A stretch of 63,785 nt of DNA, from positions 1 to 63,785 of the IMG/VR virus record IMGVR_UViG_3300042691_005130. One strand, written 5' to 3'. Positions 8,859-17,728 of this stretch are shown piece by piece; within the stretch, counting starts at the first letter, position 1; each line of letters begins with the position of its first letter. Made by a program: the position numbers and the translations under genes. Under the pieces are notes generated by a model. That model saw only the letters and a list, made by a program, of their open reading frames with translations. It ran no database searches and had not been told where the DNA came from. Origin of the DNA: a virus.

Positions 8859-10316
8859 ATGAAGCGCGATAACTTGGGTGTGCGGATAGACGAGATCCGT
8901 GAGCTTGCCACCAAGTACAGCAAGCCTGACTTGGCGCGTATGGTCCAGATGGGAATGATTGATCCACAGAAGGCGCTGATGGCGGGCATGATGATTGACC
9001 GCATCGCCAAGTCTGCCATACAGCCACCGCAGACTACTGTCGCGCAGGATGTTCTGGGACAGCAGCCTACAGCGGCACAGGGTCAGGTTCCTCCTGGGAT
9101 CATGGCTGCGCCGGGTGCGCCTCCTCCAAGCACTGGCGTAGCAGCGTTACCAAGTAACATGACGCAGATGGCAGGTGGTGGAATTGTGGCGTTCGACGAA
9201 GGCGGCCAAGTGTCGGGCTATGCGGACGGTGATCTGGTATCTGCAAGTGAAATATTCCGCAGAGGGTTGGCTACACAGCCGGGCGGTGAAATGCCTGCCG
9301 TGCCTGCCGCTCCCGCTGGCGCATCATCACTAACGCTTCCGGGGGGATTTAGATTCCGCGATTATGCTGCTCTAGCCCCGACGGATATCAAGTCAGAGCT
9401 TGCTGCTTTACGCGACGCAGAACGTGAGGCGGGCGTAGACACAGATTTGTACAAGCGTGAGCGCGAAGAAGAAGGGAAAAGAAGAGAAGATTTAAGCAAA
9501 CAAAGAGAGCAGGCAAAAGGTGCTGCTGCTTTGGCTTTGGCTGCTAGATTATTCCAGGCAAGAGAAGGGCAAGAAGGACAAGCGTTGGGCAGTGGCATAT
9601 CTGACGCCACCAATGTTTACAATTCTGCTCTTAAAGACATACGCGATACAGAGCGAGACATTAAGAAAACCGAACGTGAGCTGTCGTTTGCGGAGGATCG
9701 TGCCAGACGCGATACGTCTGGCAAAGCGCTGTCTCGTGTTCAGGCCAAGGAAACCAAGCTGGAAGAACTGCAAATTCGTCAGACCGATCAGTTCAACAAG
9801 TCGGTTGAAAAAGCATCTGATCTGTTTGTTGAGCAGTACAAAGCAGACGAAGCGGCGCAACGTGCGTTGCAAGTAGCGAAGATGAATGGCGACTATCAGT
9901 TGGCCGTCGCCAGAATTAATGCTTCTTCCGCTAACCGGCCCGGAGAAACAGAACGCTTATTAGGCAGATATCACAACATTCTTGCGACGCAGGGTGCTGA
10001 ATCTGCTAACAAGTTTATGAACGAGCTTGGCATGGTCCGTGGCGTTGGCAAACCACAAAACACCATGAGCTTTGAAGAGGCAATGAAAGTCGTGGCTGGC
10101 GATATGTCCTACGCGGGCAAGAGTCTAGCGGAGAAAAAAGCGGCTGCAATACAGTTAATGCAGGGCGATCCGACAAGAGGTGGTGCTGTACCTGCCCCAA
10201 CAACTGCGCCGCCTGCTGCTGCGGTTGATTATCTGAAAAAGAATCCTGCTCTTGCAGCGGATTTCGATGCTAAATATGGAGCCGGTGCTGCCGCGCGTAT
10301 TTTAGGGACAAGATAA
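8859..10316 (+). CDS. Putative internal virion protein
   Basis: A 485-residue protein. The N-terminus is helical and methionine-rich (MVQMGMIDPQKALMAGMMID). A proline-rich linker leads to the motif MAGGGIVAFDEGGQVSGY (about 105-122), also present in the protein at 3645. A long charged coiled-coil region (about 185-330, rich in E, R and K) follows, then an alanine-rich tail. The neighbours on both sides are large virion-type genes, and the next start follows its stop directly. No enzyme motif is found. Confidence 0.55.
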   Translation: MKRDNLGVRIDEIRELATKYSKPDLARMVQMGMIDPQKALMAGMMIDRIAKSAIQPPQTTVAQDVLGQQPTAAQGQVPPGIMAAPGAPPPSTGVAALPSNMTQMAGGGIVAFDEGGQVSGYADGDLVSASEIFRRGLATQPGGEMPAVPAAPAGASSLTLPGGFRFRDYAALAPTDIKSELAALRDAEREAGVDTDLYKREREEEGKRREDLSKQREQAKGAAALALAARLFQAREGQEGQALGSGISDATNVYNSALKDIRDTERDIKKTERELSFAEDRARRDTSGKALSRVQAKETKLEELQIRQTDQFNKSVEKASDLFVEQYKADEAAQRALQVAKMNGDYQLAVARINASSANRPGETERLLGRYHNILATQGAESANKFMNELGMVRGVGKPQNTMSFEEAMKVVAGDMSYAGKSLAEKKAAAIQLMQGDPTRGGAVPAPTTAPPAAAVDYLKKNPALAADFDAKYGAGAAARILGTR

Positions 10317-13300
10317 ATGGCAAACCCGTTTGACCAGTTTGATGTGCAGACTAAAGCTGGCAATCCGTTTGACCAGTTTGACGTTAGAGAAAAAGAAGCT
10401 GTTGCTCGCAAAGAGCGCACTTTCGGTGAAGCCGCCAAGGACGTTGGCGCTGGCGTAGTCTCTGGCGTTGGCGCACTGACGCAGCTACCTGGTCAGCTAT
10501 ATGGACTGGCTACGGGCGACTTTTCTGACACGGGTCTAACCAAAGTTGGCCGCGAGATTCGTGAAGCTGGCGAGGCCATGAAGTCAGAAGAGCTGAAGCG
10601 CCGTGAAGCCGAGCGCACAGCCAAAATCAAAGAAGCAGGCAAAGAAGGTGAACTCAAGGCGGGGTTTACTGCCTTCATGGAGACCATCAAGGATCCAGCC
10701 CTGCTATCCAACTTCATCGCAGAACAAGCACCCAATCTGTTGCCAGGTCTGGCTGTGGCACGCGGCTTGGGTATTGCAGGCGCAGGCGCTAGGACTGCGG
10801 TCAGCGGCGCTGTGGGCACAGGCGCGGTGCAACAGGGCGCTGATGTCGGTGCTGGCACATACGAACAGTTATACAAAGAGATGGTCAGCAAAGGCATATC
10901 CGAAGAGGAGGCTGCTGGCCGCGCTCTTGGCTACGCTCGTGCGACGGGTGCAGGTGCTGCCGTTATATCGCTGCTTGCACAGAGATTGCCGGGCGGTCGC
11001 GCTATCGAAGAAGCGATGGCGAAAGTGCCGGTCAAGGGTGGCAGATTTGGCGCTGCTGTCAAAGGTGGCGCGGGCGAGACCATCAGCGAAATGATCGAAG
11101 AGGGCGGCGGCAAGGTTGCACAGAACCTGGCCGGGCAGCAAGTTGATCCTAATCGCAGCATCACAGAAGGTCTGGGCGAGACGATGGGTATGGCTGCTGT
11201 CGGCGGCCTTGGCCTCGGCACTGCTGCTGGCCTGACACGCGGACGAGAAGCGCCACCACCAGAAGCTGCGCCACCAGAAGAACCAGCGGTAGAGCCTGCT
11301 GCTGCGCCGGTTGAGCCATCGCCCTTGGCAACGTTGCCAAGAACAATTGAAGAGCCTAGTGCTGCTGCTCCAACACCGGAGCCGCCTCCACCCCCGCCAC
11401 CAGGAATTGCGCAGCCGCCAGAAGAAGCAACCAAGGCGTTGCAGAATTACTGGGAGGGCAAGCCGGAAGATTTTGGTTTGTCGTTGGCCGATATCCAGAA
11501 CCGTGATCGCACCAAGCCCGCATCTATTCAGCAGATGATGAGCATCGCTCGGCAGCCGGACTACAACCGCCTATCTGTTTCCAGAGATTTTGGTGCAGGC
11601 GCTCCGGTGGTTATTAGCGATGTACAGGTTGATGAAAATCAGTTGGGCCGCGTTGACGTTGTATCTGCGTCTGACGGCACCAAAATTCCTGTGCAATACG
11701 CTGTGCTAGATGCTCGTGAAATTACGCCTAGCAACCGCGCTGATGGCACGACCGTTGAGCAGTACGCTGATCCGGCATTCGAGGGCATCAGACCGGTCGC
11801 TGGCAACGGGCGCATAGCTGGGCTGCAAGAGCTGTATCGCAGCGGCCCGTATACCGACTATGTGCGCAGCATGATAGAAGATCAGGCGCACGGCGTTGAG
11901 GCAAGTGTGATCGATGCCATGGAGCAGCCCGTTCTCGTGCGCATCATGCCCAAGTCCTCGCTCACGCCTGACATCGCTGACAAGAGCAACGTTGGCGGTC
12001 AGCTAGGTATGTCGCCTACCGAACAGGCAAAGATCGACATGGGCAGGTTTGATCTGCAAGGGATTGAGTTTCTCACAGATGGCAGCCCAACCATTGCTTC
12101 ACTGCGTCAGTTTGTCGCCTCGATGCCCAAAGAGGAGCAGGCGCAACTCATGAATCGCCAGGGGCAGCCTACGCCGTTGGCACAGACTCGCTTGGCAAAT
12201 GCGCTGTTTGCCCGCGCTTATGAGAACGATGCGCTGATTGATTTATACGCAGAGACCACCGATCCAGAGGCGTTGCAGATACTGCGCGGCATGGCGATAG
12301 CAGCACCTGCCATGTCCAACCTACAAGGTTCTGGTGACTACGATGTACGCAACTATGTAACCAAGGCCGCAGAGCTGGCGGTCAACGCTCGTCGGCAGGG
12401 CAAGGATCTGGGCGAGTACATAGATCAGGGCGACATCGAGATGGACCCGCTGACCCGCGAGGTAGTCAGCATGTTTGCCGCCAACAAGAATGCGCCGCGC
12501 AGGATCGGCGACTCCTTGATTGAGCTAGCAGCAGAAGCCAACAAGGCTGCGGCACAGGCAACCGCAGAGCCAGATATGTTTGGCAACGTAGCTGTAGCCA
12601 CACCACTGGAGAATGTGTTTGGCGTCTTGCGCACAGAGCCTAGACCACCAACCAAGCCCAAGAAGCCAGCCGCACCCAAGCCGCCAGAAGGAACGCCGCC
12701 GGATCAGCAGACATACACGATTGAAAAGCCTCTGGAGCAGATTGCTCAAGAGGTAGATGGCATGGATGTTGTGCAGCTTTCCAACTGGCTGGTAAAGAAC
12801 GCGCCCAACGGCTTTGCTAGGACTGTGGCAGAGGCTGTGCGTAGCCGTGTCAAGCTGATGAATGATCGCGGCATTCAGATGAGCTTTGGCGTCATCAAGG
12901 GCAGAATGCGCCGCAAGAATACCTACGGAACGGTAACGCCGGTTCCTGTTGGTCTTGGGCAAAGCCCAAAGTACGACGTGCGCGTCAACGGCCCTAACGT
13001 GCCCGGTCAGCCAGATAAGGTAGTCGGCACCAATTACCGCACGCTGCTGCACGAGATGATCCACCTGGCGACGATGGGGCAGCTCTACATCTCAAGGCAG
13101 ACGGGCAAGGCAAGAGGTGGCCCGGTAGGCGATCTGGAAATCCTTCGCAAGTTCATCATGAAGAAGGTGAGGGAAGATCGTGCTGCTGGTAGGCCAGTGC
13201 CAGCCAAGCTCAACACCAAGCAAATGCTAGCCAACATCGATGAGCTTGTTGCGTATGGCATGGTTGAGATCGAGATACAAAAATACCTGGCTGGTATTGA

Positions 13301-16250
13301 GTACAAGCGGTCAAACGGATTCAAAGTATTTGTCGAAGCTATCCGCAAGCTGCTTGGTATCAACAAGAGCCAGCAGAGCGCGTTAGAGCGATTGGTTGCC
13401 CTGTCGGAAGAAGTGTTGACCACTCCAATCCAAGACATCGACACCATGTACAGGATGGTGGGGCGTAAGTTTGAAACGCTAGCGGAAACAGAAGAAGAAC
13501 CAAAAACCACCGCACAGAAAGCCAAAGCCGCTGCGCAAAAAGCGTTACAGAAGCGCACTCTGAAGAAGAGTCAGTTCGATGGTGTGCCTGACGATCTGTA
13601 CTCTGCGCTCGAACCAGTGTTTGCTCCGGAGAAGAAGACCATCATCGACAAGATAGATGGGATGCGTGACGGCTTTTTCATGAAGCTGGCGCAAGGTGTG
13701 GCTGACCAGTACCGCTCGATCAAAGACATCAGCGAAGAAGCCTACATGAAAGCCCGCATGTCGAAGACTATCGACGGTGCGCTGGAGGGCATACTGTTTA
13801 ACGGCCAGGTCAAGCTGACTGACGGCGCTCTCGACATTGCTCCAAAGACCAAGGGTTTGCTAAAAGTATTGGAGCCCGTGGGCAACGAGGTGGATCGGTA
13901 TCAAATCTGGGTGGCGTTGCAACGTGACGCGCAACTGGTGGCGCAGGGTAAAGCACCATCTGTGAATAGAGATATCGTAGCGCGACGAGCAGAGCTGGCT
14001 GAAGGAAAGATCGGCAACAAGTCCAGACTAGAGGTGTACAAGCAGGTTCAGAAGGACATGAACGAGCTGAACCGCTCGGTGCTGCGTATTGCTTACAAGC
14101 AGGGCATCATCGACAAAGAAGCGTTCAAGGTCTACAGCCGTGACATCAACTACATCCCGTTCTACAAGGTGATGGATGAGAACGGTGACGTGCAGGGCGC
14201 GGCTACCAAGTCAGGGCTGATCAACCAGTACTTCTCGAAGGCGCTGAAGGGTGGAGAGAAACCATTCGGCGATCTGATGGAGAACACGCTACGCAACTGG
14301 AGCCACATCCTGTCTGCGTCCATGAAGAACGAGGCTGCTAATGCCACCGTCCGGGCGGCGATGGATTTGGGTGGTGCGTATCCAAACCTAAAGGTCGGGC
14401 TGGAGTGGCGCGATGGCAAGGTCTACAGCAGCAAGTCAGGTGAGTTAATCAACGACGGCAAGCTAAAGCCAGAGTTCACCACCAGCGGCAAGGGCATGAT
14501 CAAGACCATGATCGATGGCAAGCCTGCGTACTTTGACATCGCAGAACCGTTGTTGCTGGAATCCATCATGTCTATCGGGTACATGGGGCCGAAGTCCAAG
14601 TTCCTCGATCTGGCCCGCGACTTCAAGAACATGCTGCAATTCGGTGTCACGCTGTCGCCTGCTTTCAAGATTCGCAACTTGTTCCGCGACTCTATCTCGG
14701 CTATCGCTGTCACTGATCTGAAGAAGAATCCGTTTGCTAACGTGATTGAGGGCTGGGCAGCATCTGATCGCAATAACCCGGCGCACATCTCTGCGCTGGC
14801 AGGCGGGGCTATCTTCAACTTTGGTTCTGCTTACGAAGGCGATCAGGCCAAACTGATCAAGCGCCTACTAGACAGCGGTGTCAAGGGTGAGAACATCCTG
14901 GATAACGAGAAGAAGATTCAGGCCGGTATCGGTAAGGCATGGCGGGCGTATCAGGAGCTTGGCAACAAATCGGAATCCGCCAACCGTATGGCGCTGTACA
15001 AGCAGCTAAGAGAAACAGTCAATCCAGAAACCAAGAAAAATTATACGCACCTGGAGGCATCGTTCTACGCACGGGATATGCTGGACTTTTCCATGCAAGG
15101 GTCGTGGCCTGCCTTCCGCTTGGTGACGCAGGTAATTCCATTCTTGAATGCGCGTGTGCAGGGCTTGTACAAACTGGGTCGTGACGGTGTGATTCCTACT
15201 AGCCGAGTAATCTACAACACGGCCACTGGCAAACCGATAGAAGCCACAGATAAGCAGCGGGCAGAGCAGTTCAGCATCGTCATGGGCGCTGTTGTGCTGG
15301 CATCTCTGATGTTGTACATGGCATTCAAGGATGACGAGGAATACAAGAAGCGGGAACAGTGGGACCGTGACAACTTCTGGTGGTTCAAGTTGCCGGGTAT
15401 GGATACGGCAATCCGTGTGCCGAAGCCATTTGAGATTGGCGCTATGGGTACGCTGGCAGAGCGCGTGGTCGAGCAGATCGTGGATCAAGGCGCAGAGGGC
15501 AAAGTGTTCGGGCAGTCACTTAGCCGGATGCTGACGGATACTTTTGCGATCAACCCAATCCCACAGATTATCAAGCCGCTGGTTGATCTGTACGCTAACA
15601 AGGACAGCTTCACCGGGGCACCGATTGAAACTGCTGGCATGGAACGCCTGTCGAAGGCCGAGCGTATAGCGGAGAGAACTAGCCCGCTGGCTATCGCGCT
15701 ATCCAAGGTATCGAATGTCTTCTTGCCGGAAGCTACCGAGGTATCGCCGGTACAGGTGGACTATGCCATCAAGGGATATCTTGGCTGGCTGGGCGGCACC
15801 ATCTCGGCAACGTCGCACTATGCCGTGATGCCGTTCTCCAAGTCTGCCTACCCTGACGCCAACTGGACAGAGACCATGTCGATGGGTTTCATCAAGTCGC
15901 TACCGTCTACGCAATCCAAGTACGTCACAGCCTTCTACGAGAACAACAAAGAGATCAGCCAAGCGTACGCCGACATGCGGCACTTCGCGCAGCTAGGTCA
16001 GGCAGACAAGGTGCAAGAAATCCTGGCAGAGAAGGGCGACAAGATTGCGATGGCTAAGTTCTACGACAACGCGTCGAAGGACATGGCAAAGATGCGCCAG
16101 GTTGTACAGGCGATCCGTAACGATGAAACGATGACGGGCGCACAGAAGAAGGAAGAGATTGACCGGATCAAGATATTGATCGGCGAGCTTGCGCAGCAGA
16201 TGGAAGAGGCGAGAATTGAAGTTAAGAAGAGTTATGCAGGCGCTCAATAG
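10317..16250 (+). CDS. Giant polyvalent virion protein (ParB-like, HExxH and LPD38-like regions)
   Basis: A 1977-residue protein, the largest in the genome, probably carried in the capsid and ejected with the DNA. It opens with two copies of NPFDQFDV (residues 3-10 and 16-23). Residues about 430-560 (VAGNGRIAGLQELY) look like the DdrB-type ParB domain of large polyvalent proteins. A zincin motif HEMIH lies at 912-916 inside LLHEMIHLATMG, suggesting a metallopeptidase. From about 1420 on, a block with FKIRNLFRDSISAIAV resembles LPD38, the conserved C-terminal domain of such proteins, followed by a hydrophobic segment (VVLASLMLYMAF). It ends tail to tail with the opposite-strand gene, overlapping by 29 bases. 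Confidence 0.8.
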   Translation: MANPFDQFDVQTKAGNPFDQFDVREKEAVARKERTFGEAAKDVGAGVVSGVGALTQLPGQLYGLATGDFSDTGLTKVGREIREAGEAMKSEELKRREAERTAKIKEAGKEGELKAGFTAFMETIKDPALLSNFIAEQAPNLLPGLAVARGLGIAGAGARTAVSGAVGTGAVQQGADVGAGTYEQLYKEMVSKGISEEEAAGRALGYARATGAGAAVISLLAQRLPGGRAIEEAMAKVPVKGGRFGAAVKGGAGETISEMIEEGGGKVAQNLAGQQVDPNRSITEGLGETMGMAAVGGLGLGTAAGLTRGREAPPPEAAPPEEPAVEPAAAPVEPSPLATLPRTIEEPSAAAPTPEPPPPPPPGIAQPPEEATKALQNYWEGKPEDFGLSLADIQNRDRTKPASIQQMMSIARQPDYNRLSVSRDFGAGAPVVISDVQVDENQLGRVDVVSASDGTKIPVQYAVLDAREITPSNRADGTTVEQYADPAFEGIRPVAGNGRIAGLQELYRSGPYTDYVRSMIEDQAHGVEASVIDAMEQPVLVRIMPKSSLTPDIADKSNVGGQLGMSPTEQAKIDMGRFDLQGIEFLTDGSPTIASLRQFVASMPKEEQAQLMNRQGQPTPLAQTRLANALFARAYENDALIDLYAETTDPEALQILRGMAIAAPAMSNLQGSGDYDVRNYVTKAAELAVNARRQGKDLGEYIDQGDIEMDPLTREVVSMFAANKNAPRRIGDSLIELAAEANKAAAQATAEPDMFGNVAVATPLENVFGVLRTEPRPPTKPKKPAAPKPPEGTPPDQQTYTIEKPLEQIAQEVDGMDVVQLSNWLVKNAPNGFARTVAEAVRSRVKLMNDRGIQMSFGVIKGRMRRKNTYGTVTPVPVGLGQSPKYDVRVNGPNVPGQPDKVVGTNYRTLLHEMIHLATMGQLYISRQTGKARGGPVGDLEILRKFIMKKVREDRAAGRPVPAKLNTKQMLANIDELVAYGMVEIEIQKYLAGIEYKRSNGFKVFVEAIRKLLGINKSQQSALERLVALSEEVLTTPIQDIDTMYRMVGRKFETLAETEEEPKTTAQKAKAAAQKALQKRTLKKSQFDGVPDDLYSALEPVFAPEKKTIIDKIDGMRDGFFMKLAQGVADQYRSIKDISEEAYMKARMSKTIDGALEGILFNGQVKLTDGALDIAPKTKGLLKVLEPVGNEVDRYQIWVALQRDAQLVAQGKAPSVNRDIVARRAELAEGKIGNKSRLEVYKQVQKDMNELNRSVLRIAYKQGIIDKEAFKVYSRDINYIPFYKVMDENGDVQGAATKSGLINQYFSKALKGGEKPFGDLMENTLRNWSHILSASMKNEAANATVRAAMDLGGAYPNLKVGLEWRDGKVYSSKSGELINDGKLKPEFTTSGKGMIKTMIDGKPAYFDIAEPLLLESIMSIGYMGPKSKFLDLARDFKNMLQFGVTLSPAFKIRNLFRDSISAIAVTDLKKNPFANVIEGWAASDRNNPAHISALAGGAIFNFGSAYEGDQAKLIKRLLDSGVKGENILDNEKKIQAGIGKAWRAYQELGNKSESANRMALYKQLRETVNPETKKNYTHLEASFYARDMLDFSMQGSWPAFRLVTQVIPFLNARVQGLYKLGRDGVIPTSRVIYNTATGKPIEATDKQRAEQFSIVMGAVVLASLMLYMAFKDDEEYKKREQWDRDNFWWFKLPGMDTAIRVPKPFEIGAMGTLAERVVEQIVDQGAEGKVFGQSLSRMLTDTFAINPIPQIIKPLVDLYANKDSFTGAPIETAGMERLSKAERIAERTSPLAIALSKVSNVFLPEATEVSPVQVDYAIKGYLGWLGGTISATSHYAVMPFSKSAYPDANWTETMSMGFIKSLPSTQSKYVTAFYENNKEISQAYADMRHFAQLGQADKVQEILAEKGDKIAMAKFYDNASKDMAKMRQVVQAIRNDETMTGAQKKEEIDRIKILIGELAQQMEEARIEVKKSYAGAQ

Positions 16251-16506
16251 TCATCGCCATCAGATCCCACTCTGTGAGCTTGTAGCGTGTATAAAACCCT
16301 TTGCTTCCTAACCCATGGTAGCCAGACTGTCCTTGGTGGTGTTCAGGGCAGAGGGGTATCACCAGCCAATCTGACGCACGTTGCGCTCCGCCCACCGCAT
16401 CTCGCGGATGGTGCAGGTGAGCAGGCGAGTGACCGTAGCCGAGATGGTGGCAAAGAACGCAGCCTACCTCTGCTACTTCGTTCATATACTCCTTAACCGA
16501 CTTCAC
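16222..16506 (-). CDS. Ref-like HNH nuclease
   Basis: A 94-residue protein resembling the phage P1 Ref family (RecA-dependent nucleases). Visible features are CVLC near residue 17, HLHHPRD, PLCPEHHQG and a C-terminal helix with YKLTEWDLMAMT, in the family order Cys pair, HH, CPxHH. It would cut DNA, in P1 within RecA-bound D-loops. It is the last gene of the leftward operon. The GTG at 16506 gives the full Cys-containing domain; an ATG at 16485 preceded by AAGGAG is an alternative that keeps all motifs. Family call is by motif pattern. Confidence 0.68.
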   Translation of the reverse strand: MKSVKEYMNEVAEVGCVLCHHLGYGHSPAHLHHPRDAVGGAQRASDWLVIPLCPEHHQGQSGYHGLGSKGFYTRYKLTEWDLMAMTIERLHNSS

Positions 16507-16690
16507 TTTGCTTCCTTCGCGGGCGATAGTGTTTCTCCCACACTTCCTGCGGGATCTCTATAGACTGGAATCGACTGTTGCACTCCCGGCATATTCGTTG
16601 CCGATGAACAAAATCAAATGACTTTGATACGTCCTGATACTTGCGGGTGTCGATTACTTGGGTAGGTTTATCACACGTCGGGCACCACAT
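16493..16690 (-). CDS. NrdR-like zinc ribbon protein
   Basis: A 65-residue protein beginning MWCPTCDKPTQVIDTR and ending its core with RICRECNSRFQSIEI. This is the layout of the N-terminal zinc ribbon of the ribonucleotide-reductase repressor NrdR (CxxC, VxDTR, RxRxCxxCxxRFxTxE), but the ATP-cone domain is absent. The ATG at 16690 is chosen because it begins directly at the ribbon; its ribosome-binding site is weak. It overlaps the zinc-finger gene upstream by 20 bases and the Ref-like gene downstream by 14. A role as a small DNA-binding regulator is inference. Confidence 0.62.
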   Translation of the reverse strand: MWCPTCDKPTQVIDTRKYQDVSKSFDFVHRQRICRECNSRFQSIEIPQEVWEKHYRPRRKQSEVG

Positions 16691-16823
16691 TTTTTGGCCT
16701 TGTTTTCTCGTAGCACTCGTTACATATCCACTGGCGTCTGCCGTGCCGTATCTTGAAGTAGCCTCCGGGGAATCGCCGGAAGCTAGTGCAGTGGGCACAC
16801 CAGCGTGTCGTTGTTAATTGCAC
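16671..16823 (-). CDS. Tiny CxxC zinc-finger protein, GTG start
   Basis: A 50-residue protein found by reading the third frame between the SDR gene and the zinc ribbon gene. It contains WCAHC at 8-12 and ICNEC at 33-37, separated by an arginine-rich loop (RFPGGYFKIRHGRRQW), which fits a four-cysteine zinc finger. The GTG start overlaps the end of the SDR gene by 10 bases and the gene overlaps the next one by 20, so three genes are interleaved within about 300 bases. The well-ordered cysteine spacing argues for a real gene. Confidence 0.6.
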   Translation of the reverse strand: MQLTTTRWCAHCTSFRRFPGGYFKIRHGRRQWICNECYEKTRPKNVVPDV

Positions 16824-17728
16824 TTCAGTAATTTGTCCGCTTCTTCGAAGATCGTCTGAATCGACGTTAGCGTTGGCCTGTAGCCCAGCGCGTAGGCTTC
16901 GAGGTTCGTAGAATAATAATTCTCTTTCACGCCTGTTGCATGAGCCACCGCGTCGTTACGCACCCACACCCGCAAGTCGTATCGCTCTTTCATGTGTTCT
17001 ATCAGCAAGTCCTTGGAGATAGGCAATCGACTGTACAAGTCTATCGCCGTGTTGATCTTCTCCTGGTTTAGCAGGACGTTGATCATCTGGTGGAAGTCAT
17101 TGGGGCCAACGTAATCTCTGGTGACGTCCACGCGGTCAACCACAAACTCCTTGCCTTCAAGGATAGAGCGCAGCATCCCGCAGATCATGGACTGGCTTTG
17201 CAGGTTGGCCGTGCTGCTGAAGTAGTTGAAGATGCGCAGGTCGATGATGTTCCGGTCAGACATCCTGTGTCGGTATTCCGACTGTGCCTTTGCCAAACCG
17301 TAGTAATGGTGCGGCTGAATGTTATTAATAGGAAATACAGAACGTGTCTGATTATTGACAGGTGTCGGAAAACTGTCACCGAAGACAGCGCCGCTAGACA
17401 TGAAGATGTACAGGCAGTCGGGATGGTCTTGAAGATAGTCCAGCACCATTTGGTCATACGCTTCTGAGATGCCGAAAATCCGTTTACCGAGACTCTTGAT
17501 GGCTTCAGGATCACCCGCGCCGACAAAGTTCAGGATGGCATCAAACTGGATGTGATTACGGAACTCGGTGTAATCATAGTTTGTGTAGTTCTGGAGATTA
17601 CTCTGCACAATCCATCGCGTCACGGCAGGCGGCCTGCGGGAATACAGATACAACTGATGCCGGTCTTCGAAAGACAAGATCAGATCCTTGGCTATGTGGC
17701 TAGTAGCTCCGAGTATGGCGATCTTCAT
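16814..17728 (-). CDS. NAD(P)-dependent sugar reductase/epimerase (SDR family)
   Basis: A 304-residue extended short-chain dehydrogenase. The N-terminal nucleotide-binding loop is GATSHIAK (7-14), the serine lies in FMSSGAVFGDS (about 109-119), and the catalytic pair is in YYGLAK (Y143, K147). It follows the TPP enzyme and the RfbH-like gene in one operon with four-base overlaps. In yersiniose synthesis the analogous ketoreductase YerF acts after YerE, so reduction of a branched keto-sugar is a plausible job. That step is inferred from gene order; epimerisation of another NDP-sugar is the alternative. Confidence 0.8.
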   Translation of the reverse strand: MKIAILGATSHIAKDLILSFEDRHQLYLYSRRPPAVTRWIVQSNLQNYTNYDYTEFRNHIQFDAILNFVGAGDPEAIKSLGKRIFGISEAYDQMVLDYLQDHPDCLYIFMSSGAVFGDSFPTPVNNQTRSVFPINNIQPHHYYGLAKAQSEYRHRMSDRNIIDLRIFNYFSSTANLQSQSMICGMLRSILEGKEFVVDRVDVTRDYVGPNDFHQMINVLLNQEKINTAIDLYSRLPISKDLLIEHMKERYDLRVWVRNDAVAHATGVKENYYSTNLEAYALGYRPTLTSIQTIFEEADKLLKCN

